Source: Ophioderma brevispina (taxonomy: Eukaryota; Echinodermata; Ophiuroidea; Amphilepidida; Ophiodermatidae). Taken from it: 64,000 bases of DNA. The position numbers were made by a program, and so were the translations under genes. The stretch covers positions 1-64,000 of the forward strand of contig JAMKCH010001580.1 of the NCBI GenBank assembly GCA_023653785.1. Reading direction: 5' to 3'. Shown here piece by piece: positions 1 through 13,597 of the stretch (positions are counted from its first letter, which is position 1; every line of letters begins with the position of its first letter). The notes under the pieces are model-generated. The model was not told the origin of the DNA, did no database searches, and saw only the letters and a list, made by a program, of their open reading frames with translations.

Positions 1-2289
1 TGCGACCCATATCGGCGGCACATATGTACCTACCCTTTTCCACTGAGTACCCCCCCCCCCAGGATTTGTTGAGCCACACCAACATCCGATACCAACAAAC
101 AGGGCTACAATTTTGGTGAATTCAGTTAGATTCTCGTAAACTGCTAAAAGTTTCACAAGACACTCGCCAACTCCACCTATGGGGATCCAAATAGACTCGC
201 ATAGCTCTCCACAAAATTCTACCCCTGACAAACCCAGAACAAAACATGCACATTATACATGTAGCTATGTTTACGATGCATCATAGACCCATTAGAAGTC
301 CCCAAACCCCTCGTAACTTTGCGACGCATTTTCAGATTAATTTCACAAAACACTTACTTTGGAAACACCTTAAAGGTGCTTGTTCTACACCCCGTCAAGT
401 ACCGTGGGAAACAAACTTGCGGTTTTGATGGTAGACGCAATAATGCATGTTGCAAAGCCCTATTCAAAGCTATTCAATATATGCTAATATTGATGGTTAA
501 CCACTAAAACGGCGGTGTTTTGTTTAAATCTTGGGAAATGCAATGGATTTGAAAGAGCTCAAATTTCAGGGACGGAGCAATGAGAAAAATACGCCCTATC
601 ATCTGTATCAAAATCGATACTACTTCCGGGTAATCGGGGGGGGGGGGGGGCAAAGCCGATCGGAAAACGCCCCTGTAAAGGTGTTCGTAACTTTGCAAAG
701 GGTTCCTGAGAGTCAAAAAAAATGAGAAAGGTTCCTTCACTTAATGTGATAGCAAGTGTAAGGTCATTGATAAAACCCAATTATCGATATATCCTTGTTA
801 GCGATATATTTGACAAAACCGTCCAATCACAGCTGCAAAGGTTTGTGAATGCATGGAAATCCAAAAATAAAGACCCATTGCAGCTAACATGGCCATACGC
901 AGGATTTTTTTTGGGGGGGTCGGGGAATTTGAAAATGTGGACTTTCCCGAAAAACGGACCTTTGTTGTTGAAAGGGGACCTAAACCTAAAATGGAGCTTT
1001 TGGAATTTTGAACATATCACTTTTGGACCTTTTTATCACAAAAAAAAACAGTAAAAAGTGGACCTTTTGCCCCTTTTGTGGAATTTGGATGGACTTATTT
1101 TTTTAAAGCAAAGAGAAATGATAAAACATTGATTGTTGCAACAATACTGGTAATTTATTGTGTCCCAAACATTTCCGCATTTATTGCTGCCTTTTTAAAG
1201 CCCTGATATGGATGCCAACTTTGTACTAGAATGATTGGAAGTTTGTACTGAAATGCACAGGTCAAAAGGACATTTTATTCACACATATTTGAGTACAACC
1301 TCTGCTCTGTTTAAGGGGGAGTGGCACCACAGCCAAGGAAACCAAGAAGGCTTTAATCAATAGACTCATTGACCCATAACAAACATAATAACATGGCAAG
1401 GGCAACTGAGCCCTTCAAATGCATTGGTTTTAAACCAAACTTTCCACTGTAGTGTATAGATTACTGCATAAATCTCCTATTAACAGTACCTTGGCTAGCC
1501 ACAGTGATTTCTTCATGAGCAGGTCTTTCATTTGCATGTATACATTTTATTTCAAATTGTTGGTATTGTAGCGTGAAATCAAAATTTCCCTAATTCATAG
1601 TATGGATTTCATGAGAGCAGTTAATTTGAAACCACTGTAGTGTGTTTAGTGCATTGTATAGTGTGACACTAGTGATATCCTATGTATCAAGTTGTGAGTT
1701 TCTGAGAAAACTCCATTGTACAAGGAATTATATTGTTGCAATTTACATGTCCCAAAGGGAATAGAATGTTTCTGAAGACAAAAAAGTCCCCCTTTCCCCC
1801 CCAAAAAAAAATGGCTCCAGTGATGCGGGTTTTTTTTTTAAATTGCCTTCAACCACTCTCTGTATAAAAGTACACTTAAAGTTAACAATTGGAAAATAAA
1901 AAACTTGATGCCAATTGGCAGTGAAAGATAAAAACCTGATGATCCAAAATTCCATGTTCCCTTCCCCATAGGTTGTAGGATCATAATTAATCAGATTTTG
2001 GTTGGGTAGGGCCAGTCAGTATCCGTTTTAAATTTGTTAAGTTGACCCCCAGTGTATACCAAATATTGAAGAAAATTGGGCCCTATCAAAATGTCTTTAA
2101 AAATGTGCAAAATTTTCCCTAATAGTGAGTGAGTTTCCCAACTCTAGCCTAGCCAAATCTACTCTTGTCATCCTCAACAGTATTTTGTGCAGTTCTGATA
2201 AGTTCCAGTTTTCTTCAATCTGTAAAAAAAAAGTTTCCATTGATGCCAATCGAGGATGTGCAATACCACTTAACAAGTACATAGGGTGT
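1..2289. other. No recognised gene
   Basis: AT-rich sequence with short homopolymers (C run at 51-61, G run at 638-650). The 110-codon ORF at 722-1054 resembles no family I know and has no splice support. I see no gene here. Confidence 0.5.
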
Positions 2290-3000
2290 ACACAGGCTTC
2301 TGGCCTCGCTTACACGGCAATTTCTTCATGGTCGTTACCACACAGCTTACAACAGAGTAGACATGATTACCTACCCACTAGACGTACACTCGCCGGCCAG
2401 TGGATTCCGTTGTTTTTTGCCGCAATAGCGGATAGTGTCCACACAGCGGCTGTCTGCAATGTCGTGGAGTAGCTACGTGGTTTATACCGGCTCTCAGCTC
2501 GCGCGGTAATTTCTCATGCCCAAATTTTGTGTTTTTTTTTTTTTTTTTTTTTTTTGATATTTTTGCCCATATATTTGCATCTTTTTTGTACAAGTGGGGT
2601 TATTGGGGGGTTTTTGATTGATGCTCGATTTGAATTTCGTAATGAATGTTCCTAAAAAAACGTTCAAAAAACGCTAAACGGAGCCAAGTGTATAGCGACC
2701 TCATTTCATATAATGTTCACCCCACTCTCGCGGGGGGTTGTGGTAGCTACGTGTAGTGCGTGTCTACACCGACTGTCTACTCAACATCCAGCTTCTCTCC
2801 ACCTGGTGGGCAAATACAGGGTAGCCATTGGGGTAGGCAAAGCAGAGTAGCCACATTATGTATACATAAGAACTGTTGTACTTAGTAAGCCCATATACTT
2901 GAAGCTACCGCATCGCAAGAGCCAGTGTGGACGGATGCAGTAGCTGCCGAGGGAGACATGGGGTAGCTGCCGTATAGGAGTACCACCACTGAGTAGAATC
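2290..3000. repeat. GTAGC/GTAGCTAC motif-dense repeat, copy 1
   Basis: Repeated GTAGCTAC, GTAGCTGCCG, GTAGCCA and GAGTAGCC motifs, with an internal poly-T run (2529-2555) and the landmark TTTTTGATTGATGCTCGATTTG. It resembles 58660-59290. The 115-codon ORF across its left part is probably spurious. Confidence 0.55.
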
Positions 3001-3599
3001 CGGGCCGTGTATGTGTTATGAAAGAAAACATCTATAGTATAGTAGAGGTGTTTTGATCAATCCAATGATGCCATAGCATGTGCCTATAACATACTGTACT
3101 AAACAATGTTCATACTTAGGGATATAAAATTGTCAAAGTTTAGTTGAAAGTGGTGCATGAGATTGATTTCACAATCAGGTGTCACTAAATAAAATCAAAA
3201 GTACTTATGTTTGCCCTGAAGATCCTCCCTCTCGACTTCTACATCCCACTCCTTCCTCTCTATCACCAGCTAGATGCCAGTGTCGCCCAGTCATGTAAGT
3301 ACACCAGACTCTTTAAAAGCACTATCAACCCCCCCCCCCCCATATCATTCTTCATTTTCTATAAATTAAAAAAATCAAAAATTATGAAATTTCTAATTTC
3401 CGTATAGTGCAAATATGAAATTTAGCTATGTTTTTATTATGAATATGTAAAAAAAATAAAAAAAATAAAAAAAATTTTTCTCTTTTAAGACATTTCTGCA
3501 AGCCCAAATACAAGGTAAGAAATCTATTGCGGTCTAATTATATGAAATGTCATCTGACACAATATCTGAGTGCCTCAAAATATCTCGTTACACCTTTAA

Positions 3600-3790
3600 A
3601 ATAACACAAGGACCATTTATATTCATGCAAAAAAGGTCCCAAGTACTAACGCTTTGGGGCTAAAAGGAGCATTAAAGGCAGGGGTTTTTATGTGTTAAGA
3701 ATAGGATTTGTTATGTGATCACATGACCTAATTGAGGTGCAAATTTCCCAAAACTGGGCATTGTGGGATTTGACTCAAAACACCCTCTGG
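3600..3790. mobile_element. MITE, AGAGGGTGTTTTGA family, copy 1 (half)
   Basis: Contains AAGTACTAACGCTTTGGGGC, GGGGTTTTTATGTGTTAAGA and GTGATCACATGACC. It ends GGGATTTGACTCAAAACACC with CTCTGG. The opposite terminus is not evident. Confidence 0.55.
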
Positions 3791-4094
3791 CTTATAATTG
3801 ATATGTGTTACAGTGAGTTGAGTAGTGCAGCGTGCATCAGAATTAGTTCTGGGGGGAGGGCAAACAGGTACTATTTGTTCAGAGTGTTTCTGTGTAGCTC
3901 TTTCCTTGTGTGCAAGGTCATGGTCCACAGATCAGTTTGTGTGTAACATTGACCATGTTGTCAAATATGGGTTGTGTTGACAAAGGCCAAGTTGCCACAT
4001 GGCCAAATGTGTGGCTCAAAGGTTTGAATAGAACCAGCAAATCCATAGCGAATGCAAACCAAAGCTAAGGGACATTTTAACCAGTCATCTATTG

Positions 4095-4740
4095 CTTATT
4101 ACCGGGTCCAGGTCTGTTGTTCTATCTGTCTGTCTGGTGTCTGGGAACCGCGTCTATTTTCTCGGAGATTGGGGGTCGCGCGGTCCTGAAACTTAGTGGG
4201 CGGGTGCCCCTCAACGAAAATAGGACCAGAGTTTGTATGAGTTAGTGGGGGATCAAAGGTCATCGGGGGGCCATTCGAGGTCTAAAAAGAGGTCCAATGG
4301 GACCACGTCTATTGCTCGGAGCTGAGAGGGTCGCATGTTCCTGAAACTTGTGGGTGGGTGCCCCTTGAGCGAAGAGACAGAGTTGATTGGTTAGTGGAAT
4401 CAAAGGGTCATCGGGGGTCATTCAAGATCAAAAGAGGACAAATGGCAAACGGTAAACGTTGGTGTTATGGACATTTTTGAAACTTGGATGGTAAGGATCA
4501 TTATGGGCCAAAAAATTGCTAGGTCACGACAAGGTATTAGAGGTCATTCCAGGTCAAATGAGGTCAAAGCCTCTTATTCTCGGAGACGGAGGGCTTGCAT
4601 GTTCCTGAAATCTTTGGTGGTTGTATGGTTAGCTGAATCAAGGTTATCAGGGTCATTCAAGGTCAAAGGAGGTAAAATGGGATAGTAAACATTGGGTTGT
4701 ATGGACATGAAACTGGTGGGTTGGTTGGGGTCGTTTGATT
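4095..4740. repeat. AGGTCA-type repeat, plus-strand copy
   Basis: Contains TCTCGGAGAT, CCTGAAACTT(A)GTGGG, GGGTGCCCCT(C/T), ATCAAAGGTCATCGGGGG and TCAAGGTCAAAGGAGG. These are the reverse complements of elements that repeat in the array at 23730-25740. It starts at a TCTGTCTGTCTGGTGTCTGG motif, whose reverse complement bounds the other array. ORFs within are spurious. Confidence 0.75.
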
Positions 4741-5951
4741 ATAATTACCTACTGACACGAGTATAGTCCCATGAGATTATTAATCCCACCCCAAGTTTGA
4801 GGAAAAAATTTCAGAAAATTCTAAAGATCCGTTTATTATCCATGCCAAAAAATTGGCCTACACTGACTGCAACAAAATTTCTGAAGAAACCTATTTCTTC
4901 AAACAACCAAACCTTGTAGCCTTGAATTCCAATGATTATGCATTTTCCAATACAATGAATACGAAATTCCAAATTTAATCTTATATTCCATCCTCAAGAC
5001 TGTTCTAATGACGTCTGGAACCATAAGTTTGTGGAAACACATCATTACGAGTAATCAACAACCAGCAGAAGACCAGTTCGGGTCAACATCTCAGGTTTCT
5101 ACTTCACTAAGAGTGATTCTACAATATTTGTTCACTTCTTTTTCCATATTTCAGTATAAAATAATAAACATGTCCATAAAAATTATGCAGTTTCATAATT
5201 CATTCATAAAAATTTTTTGGTGGATTTGTTCTGAATCGAAAACAGGGGGGGAATAATTTGACAAGGCCGTGTGTAGGTAGAGGGCATTGGGCAGCAAACC
5301 AATATGGCCGCCGCCAAAACATGATGGCAAAATTGGTTAAGTTTTCGCGACTATTTTGCTTCGTTTTTGCCGATTTTGCTTAAAAAAAATATAAAGTTAA
5401 TTATAGTCATGGTTAGGTTTACATGACAAAAGATGAAATGCTACTTCAGCAGGAGGGGGGAAACTTAAGTACTATCGGAAAACAGCATTTTTTCAACTTT
5501 TGAGTCTTCAACACTTCGGAAGTCATGAAAGTGGCTGTACAGTGTATGTGGCGAGTAGGCAAGACATTTTCATCTCCGCGTCGGGCAAGATTCGGGAATT
5601 ATCCACCACCAAATTTCAAGTATTTTCAGATTAAAAAGGGGGGATATACTGGCGTCATTACGGAATAGCACAATACAATTCATATAGACTTCCCAGGGTC
5701 CACATAGTAGAGTATACACCATAGAGGATATGGGACAAAGAAGTGATCAATGTACGATTTTTGTTCCTGGAATCAGCAGAGGGGCTTGGTTTTACCTAAA
5801 GAGTAGTACAGGAAACTGTTGTCCACCCTAGAGGAAATATGTAGATCAATCCATAGTAGTGAACTATAGTGTTGTAATTCCTACCTTGCTGAGTCATTTG
5901 ATGCCAAAATTAGCTTATTTCAACACACAGAAATATAAAAAAAAAAAATGT

Positions 5952-6684
5952 TATAAAGGGGATGACCGATTTAATTATATAATTCTTTTTTCATCTTGAT
6001 TGGATGACGTTGACCGCAATCCCCATCTGTAAGTTGTTGGTTCGGATATTTCAATCACGCAGTCGTTTTGTTATAAGCCCCATAGACTGTGTGTAATATT
6101 GGTCTATTGGTGGTCGACCACAATGGAGTACATTTTCACCCATAGCATCCAAACCAAACATTTTTTAAGGCCCTAAGATTTCACAGGATAAATGAGAAAA
6201 ATAGTAGCTTTCCACAGATAGCAAAAAATTGATTACTTTTGGTAAAATATGGGCTTCTGGGGATGAGGCTATTAGCAATTGGGCCATAAAGGAATTTTTG
6301 ACATGATCTTGAAAGGTCTTAAATGGATCTTAGAAATTTATTTTAAAGGTCCATGGCCCGATCGCTAATAGCCTCGTCCCCAGAACCCCAGATTTTGGTA
6401 TGAGAACAAAGCTACCGGTACTATTTTTCTCATTTACCCTGTGAAATCATAGGGCTAAATGATGTTTGGTTTGGGAGTTATGAGCAAAAGTGTACTCCAA
6501 TTTGGTCGACCAATATTAGTTTTACACAGTACTCTATGGGGCTCACAAAATCACGTTTTTAGCTGTCACATCAAAACGGATTGAAATATCGGCACAAAAC
6601 TTTCCAGATGGGGTTTTTGTGTGAAGGCCATTCTATCAATATGAAAACTTTATATACTTAAATCGGACCATCCCCCTTTAAAGT
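5952..6684. mobile_element. 733-bp foldback (long inverted repeat) element
   Basis: Left arm (ATAAAGGGGATGACCGATTT, CCCCATCTG, GGTCGACCA, CATTTTCACCCATA, CTTCTGGGGATGAGGCTATT) is inverted in the right arm (GCTAATAGCCTCGTCCCCAG, GAGTTATGAGCAAAAGTG, GGTCGACCAA, CAGATGGGG, AAATCGGACCATCCCCCTTT). Arms are about 330 bases around a centre near 6310. Non-coding; half copies occur at 23266 and 55608. Confidence 0.8.
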
Positions 6685-7851
6685 AACTGATATGAAGGCT
6701 ATCAGTAACTTTTATAGCTACATACCTACACTGGGGAATTCCTCACGTTTGGTTGCATAGGGACAGATTTGGAGCCAAATTAACACAAATTATTTTTGCC
6801 ATTTTTCCTCAATATTTTTTACCATTTAGCCAAATTTGGAAATGGGGCAATCCCTTATGGTCACATGTGTTGAGTACCCCCAGCTAGTTAACCGTCTCAA
6901 ATCCCATTTTACTCCAATCAACTTTTCTCTGTCTCGATTGCGTGGTGTAGTGCGTGCGTACGTGCGGTGTATGTATGTGTGTGTGCGCATGCCAATTGAA
7001 AGGATGTTTTAGTAAGTTGCTAAAGGAAAACTTATACTTTGCCAGGGTGGTTCAATTTGCAATTAGGTTAAAATAAATTGTAATTTATTATGGCTTTGTG
7101 TTAATTTTTATTGAACTTTATTTTATTTTGTTTTAGTTGCTTTAACTGTCTTTTCCCCTCAATGTGGCATACTCGCCGTTGTTCGGCAATGCGGGTATTG
7201 TTTAAGCCAGAAATGTAATAAGCAAGTATTTTTTGAAACCATGGCATTCATTGGTGATGCATTGTTTTTTTTTTTTTTTTTTTTTTTATTCACGTGTGGG
7301 CACTTTGTGAATATATAGCACCATTAAGAATAGCTAACCAACACAGGGTAGTTGGTTGTTAAGATTAGTCATGCTGTTGACATTCAACCAAAAATATAGA
7401 ACAATTCAATAAGTGAGAGCCTTTTTATTGACAAACCAACCGATTTCCCTGCATGGTCCCATTTCAAAGAAACCAATCCCACAGTTTGATTAATTGCTCT
7501 GGTTTTAAAAACGAAAGAATTTGGATAGTAGGTTTTTCTGTTTTCTTCTGCGTATAAATCATAAGTGCAAATAGAGTATTAACTAAAAGTCCAAGAAATT
7601 TGGTTGTGTCATTTGTCAACAAAAGTTGTTTATGTAACTACTCTTTTTTCAAGTTATTTATTTTATTATTGATTTATTATTTAACCTACTTTTATTATTG
7701 AAGAAACTTTTTTTAAATTCTTTTAATATAACCTCCTTTTTAAGAATTAATCTATTTACTTCTTATAATGCTGTGAGACCCAATCCCTTAATAATCCCAA
7801 CCCATTTTGAGGGTCATTTCCGAAAATACCGACGCGTGAGATGACCCATGG

Positions 7852-8878
7852 CAGGGTTGCCGTTAAAAACCAGGGTTTAAAAACCACCGGTTTAAACCGG
7901 TTTAACCGGTTTAAACCGCAAGGTTTATTAGCCACCTATTTATTGGCAAAAACTGGGCAAAAACCTCAATTTTGTTCAAAAATGCTTTTGAAACTGTTTC
8001 AAAATTAATCCTTGTTGGTTTTACCACAATGGTCATATATTAACTCGGTAGATTCAGAATAACAATTACAAAACACTCATTTACAGAACAAAATGGTTGG
8101 AAGTACAGTAAACACAACTTCTGGCTTTTTTTACATCATACAGTACAGTTTGATCTAGTACCAGACTTTTAATGCATGATTAACCTTAAGTTGAAATATG
8201 GAAAATGGACCGAAAATTCAACATGTAGCTTAAAATTTGATCTGTGAGTGCGTAATACATTTCAAAACTACATATTAATAATGACTAAAATTAAAAAGAA
8301 GATGAGAGTGATAGCTGCCCCTACAGCTCTCCTTAATCACTTTGTAGGAGAGTGATTGAAAGCTCCCCTTGGGATTCTGCTCTATCCATGGTTAGCACCG
8401 GTATATGCCATGAAAAGCTTCCCTAAAGCTCCCCCTGATATTACCAGGGGAGTTTTTTAACGAGGCACCAACCTTATTTTAAAAAGTCAGTCCCTGAAGC
8501 AAGAGCAAGTACTCACATCTAGTGAAGTTTACGAATTGTAAAATCCCAGACGCGGTATTTTGAGTTTTGCTGCAGAGTCTTTGCAAGTTTGAAAATTATT
8601 ACCTGCACTTTCCGTTTTATATTTTTTTCCACACTGTTTTTATCTCTTTTTTGTGTCTTGTATTGGAACAATAAAATAATGCAAGGTATGTTGACGATCT
8701 TAAGTTTAAGAGGGACTTAATTTCGTATTCACGTAACACTAAAAAATGATTTTGGCAATGACGACCTCAGACATTTCCTAGTTTTGGCGGTTTAACCATG
8801 TATGCCGGTTTAAACCAGGTTTCAACCGTTTAAATATGGAAAAAACCAGTTTTTTGCGCCGGCCATAAAGCCACCCTG
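7852..8878. mobile_element. hAT-like element with GGTTTAAACC palindromes
   Basis: Ends CAGGGTTGCC and (inverted) CAGGGTGGCT are flanked by similar 8-mers (ACCCATGG / CCCAATGG), as expected of hAT target duplications. Near both ends are palindromes built from CCGGTTTAAACCGG and GGTTTAACCGG. About 1.03 kb without a transposase ORF, so non-autonomous. Confidence 0.65.
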
Positions 8879-9062
8879 CCCAATGGGCACATCCTTATCC
8901 CCCTATTTTCCCCAATGCAAAAAATTTAGCTTTTTGATGTTTATAAGCAAAACAATCCCAATGTGGTGGACACACTATTTAACATATACGTGTTTGAGGT
9001 GGGATTTGTCCAATAATCCAAAACAACTGGCCAATTTAACTCATCAATGTTTTGAGGAGTCC

Positions 9063-9240
9063 AAGTGTTTGAAAATATGGATCCAACATGATAATGATGC
9101 ATTGGGGATTTACCCCATATTTTGGTCTTTTTATGATTTTTTAAAATATTGGGCTCGACTGGCATCTTCGCCCAATATTTTTTGTAACTCATAGCTCGAC
9201 AATTAATTTGGGTCCAATCAATCCAATTTGTATCAAAATT
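9063..9240 (-). repeat. GGGCTCGAC/GCCCAATATT repeat, reverse copy
   Basis: AAATATTGGGCTCGAC, GCCCAATATTTTT and ACTCATAGCTCGAC are the reverse complement of units at 14766-14940. The ORFs here are spurious. Confidence 0.65.
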
Positions 9241-12200
9241 GGATGTACTGTTTAGGAGAAGACCTCAAATGAAAATCGGACAATGATTAGGTGACCCGGC
9301 TTAAGATTGTCTGATCTAACTGATTTCCATTGAATGTTTATCTTCCAGGAACGTTTTGGAGGCCCTTTGTAGCTGTCTTTTGGAAAGCCTGACACATTCT
9401 AACTTGGCTAGGAGTTTGCTCCATGTATAAGAATTTAATGTATAGGTTTTAAAGCCATTTAGAACTTAAATAAAGTCAAACCATTAATCTACGAAACTGA
9501 ATGTTATCAAAAATCACACAAAGATGAGCCTTTCCCTCCTCTATTCTTGTCCAAGATAGGTTAAAAAAACAAAGCTTTTCTATGTTTCAGTGCCCAAAAT
9601 ATCGACCCCAAAAAATCCTGGAAGATCCACTACATAACCACGTTAGCTTGTTTGCTATTTCCACATTGCAATTAAGCGTCTATTTAAGTCCAAAGAGTAA
9701 AGAATATTTTCCCATTACAATGCCCAAAGCCTGAAAACCAGAATGGATTTTTTGTGTCGCCTGCCCTAAGGCAGGAAACACATAGTGATCTTTTTGTCCA
9801 CTGTAGTCTGTTGTTGTTGTCTGTTGATGTCTGTTGTTTGTTGTGAAAAAGGGTTTAAACATTTTCCGGTATATCTGCAATACTTCTATGGTTTAAAAAA
9901 CCCAACTGGAGTCAAGATCAAACATGGGGAGCCCGCATTTTTTAAAAAGAATTTCCCCCAAATCCTCAAATCGTTCTCCAATCTCACACCAAATCAAACA
10001 AATTGCACACCCTTTTTTCATCATTCAAATTTATATTAAAAAAAAAAAAAAAACCAAAATTCAATTTGGGGGACTTTTTTTGTAATTAATAAAGCCAGCT
10101 CAAGGCATTGTTATCTGAAAAAAATCTGTTTGTGAATAAAAATGCAGTTAAAGCGGCACCGGCACATTTTCACAAATATGAATTTCAGCTTATATTGCTC
10201 TCAAATGATAGTCCTAGGCCATTGGAATAACAGAGATGATATTTTACACATAAAAATAACATACCCCAAAACAGATAGGGACATTGATATAGGATAAGCA
10301 TCCAGTAATTTGTTAGGCCAACTTTAAAGTTTTCATAACTTTAATCAACCAATGTGTATATTACATGAATATTTTGGGCTCGTACTCCCTGAGACTAAAA
10401 CAACAAAGGTTATACCCGGTCAACAGTGTGCATAGCGTGAGAAACTTGCATACAGAGTGCGTGTTCTTGTTGTTAAAAGAGCCATTTTCGCGTCGTCTGC
10501 TGAATTTAGCGTCGCGCAACGTTAAATTATAATCGTATGTGTACCCATAAGGAAGCTGATTTGTCTTAACCATTTCGGTAAGGGCTTTTGGTTATCTAAC
10601 AGCTTGACAACCATGCCAAATATCGATTTTGAAAAATCTTGAGGGGGCCGCACTATTTTTTCAATGTGCCATTGTCTCTTACAATAACTCAAAAAATCAA
10701 AATGCATGCCCTTTGAAAAAATAGTGTTTGCAGTGTATGATGTGTGAGCCTCATACCCACTGTTTACATTATGGTTTGTGTCTATGGCATGGGCATACTG
10801 TAAATAAATTAAGGATTTAATCAAATTTTCTGTCATGGTTATTGAGATAATCTTCAATTGAGTGTATTTAAATATGCATTAAAGCATTACTATAGCACCT
10901 GTCAATTTAATATAACAATACCATATGTATAGCACTTCTCTATTCACACTTTCATTCAAAGACAAGGACTTCAAGGACGTTTGTGATGAAACTTTTTGAG
11001 CTCTTGAGTACGCTGTGGTCGAGTATTGTGTGTGGATAGTGTAGGAGTAACATTTTTGTGGAGCGTCTACACAACGCTATTTAGACCGATAGGTGAGTTG
11101 GCGAGTGGGGGTCTTTGGATTCTTCCTCTATTCAGTTCGTGTGAAACTTTCGGTAGTTCGCATAAAATAACTGGATTCTCATGGATTTCTTTTGAGGATT
11201 CCTTTGTCAGAGTGGACTCTCGGACTCTCGCTGAAATTCTCCTTCTCGCCCTGTACATGCCTTTAATTAATTTTATTTTTGCAATATAAATTTTACAGAA
11301 ATTCAGGTTATGAACTCAGGCGTGGGTTATTTTGGCTGTAGAAGCTTATGAACAATTACGCATGCTAGATTGGGAAACAAAGCATGTTTTCACCATCTAA
11401 AAACAAAAAAAAAACAATCAGAATAAAAAACCCCTAACCCCCCCAACCCCCCCCCCCCCCAAAACAAAATATGCATCATGAGTGTTCTACTACTTTGCAT
11501 TATGTAAACTATAAATCTGCTTTCTTAAGCATGATCCACATGTACACCAGAGAATCAACAGGTGTTATATAATGGGGATTTTTCTTAAATGGGTTATTAT
11601 CAAATATATTTATTTCACTAGAAAAGATTTTATCTACAGGCTCCAATAACATTGCATTCGCTTTCAGAATGCTCTCTATGTAGCAAGTTAATTTAACACT
11701 GTAATGTATATTCTCAGATTACCCCTCAACCCCTGTGCAGCAGTCATTGCTCCAAAGACAGTGCCACACATTCAATACAAATGAAAATAAGCAAGTTGAT
11801 GCCTGTGAAGCAAACCGTGAAGTGAGACATGAACAAAAAAGATGAATATTATATACCCCTTTCCTCAGTCATACGTGTGGGTACTGTAACCATACAGTTT
11901 TTACTTAGGTCTTCATTTTCAGCGATTCTGATGCTAATGCAATGCCATAAAGCTAAATGCTGTGTGTGTGTTGTGTGTGCATGTAAAGAAGCCATCATTA
12001 CTGGATATCTTGTCATATACAACAACATGCTGTTATTATTCTCGTGATATTATATCCACACCTAAATTATATTGTCTGATGATATTATTATGGTCAATTT
12101 CAGACATAATTTATAGCAAATGTATGTTGAAGGTGGTTTACCAGCCTACATTGCAGTAACACCATGTTATTGGATTGTGAGCCTTCATATAGGTGTAATA

Positions 12201-12862
12201 TTATTGGTCCCTTCCATGAGTCTATTTGTGATCTACGTGATTTTACGTAATCCACGGAGGCTGTTAAGTTGACATTTTTTATTTATTTTTATTTCAATTT
12301 AGAAGTGATTTTAAGCACAATAATTTCAATTGGTAATATTTACCTAAATTACGTATATTCATTTTAAATGCCATTTGTTGTTAAGTTTCATATTTATTTA
12401 TTTATACATTGTTGATTTTTCCTCTAATCAAGGCAAGACAGAAATTGTTTGTATGTTTTAAACAATCTTATCCAATTTGGATTGAATAGCAAAGTGAAGA
12501 AAGATTTAAACTAAACCTGTAGAATAAAACTTAAGACTCGTTGTCACTTTGATAAAATTAATTTCTTATATAATATTAATAATTATTTTAATTTCACATA
12601 TTATATTAACACAATTCTTTTAACATTAAAACTTTGTTTGTGAAAAATAAAAGCCTGCAAACATTTCAAGGAGCTCATTGATATGGAAAACATACTGATG
12701 TTTTAATAATCAGGATGAACTCATCTCAGAATTAAACTCACAACTGTCGGTAACACTTAAATACATTTACGCTAACATTACATACGGTGGTGTATGAGAG
12801 TTATGTAAGGGGTCTCAACGTTGGGTTTACGAACGTCATAGGGGAAAGTATGTATAGTGTTC
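9241..12862. other. No recognised gene
   Basis: AT-rich sequence with a poly-A run (10037-10053) and poly-C (11447-11460). Around 11000-11270 composition is less AT-rich with a consensus-like GTGAGT (11092), but no coding match was found. I cannot name anything functional. Confidence 0.45.
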
Positions 12863-13597
12863 TTCCCCAATGCAATTCTTCTAATACAATTTTTCACTGG
12901 TTGTCACATGAATTGATAGTGACCAAACGTACCTAAATGAACAGAACTCATCCCAATATTGCAATTTAAGGATTAGCAGCGATATTGTGAGAGAATCGAA
13001 AAATGTGGAACTGCATTTGTTTTAACTTATAATCAGGGATAAGTGTGTACAATTCCATATAACTGCTTTTAATGTAGAAACAAACCACCAAATAGTGAAA
13101 AAATGGAAGCATTTGAGGAAATTTGTCATACCGTCTCCTGCAAATCGAATACAGCAATGACGTCTCAAAATTTACAATAGACCGCTTATTGTGGTCTATA
13201 CTAGCACAGAATAAACAAAGTTCAATAAATGTTTGTTGTTTGCCGCTCAAAACGTTATTGATCATGGTGCACAAGATCACCCTTAAAAATCTGGGAATTC
13301 ACCTAGAAAGCTTTTTGATCCAAGTCGGAATTTTGATACGCACGTATGAAATTGAAGAATCAGATAAAAAAGTACTGCCTTGTTCTTTAATACAAGATTT
13401 CAAGCCAACCACTTGCAGGTAGGTTTGCAGTCCATGCCAGTAAAACAAAAATACAAAAATTGAAATTTTGAAATTTTTTCGATGTTTCGGATAGCAAATC
13501 GCTGAGAATCCTTTAAGTACTTTTTGTCACTATAAAATTCATGTGAAAACCAGTGTAAAATTGTAGTGGAAGAAATGCATTGTGGCAAGAAACACTA
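12863..13597. mobile_element. 735-bp foldback element
   Basis: Left arm (CTTCTAATACAATTTTTCAC, TGGTTGTCACATGAATTGAT, AGTGACC) is inverted on the right (TTTTGTCACTATAAAATTCA, TGTGAAAACCAGTGTAAAAT, TGTAGTGGAAGAAATGCATT). Arms are about 130-150 bases. The overlapping 104- and 99-codon ORFs on opposite strands have no known match. Confidence 0.65.
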
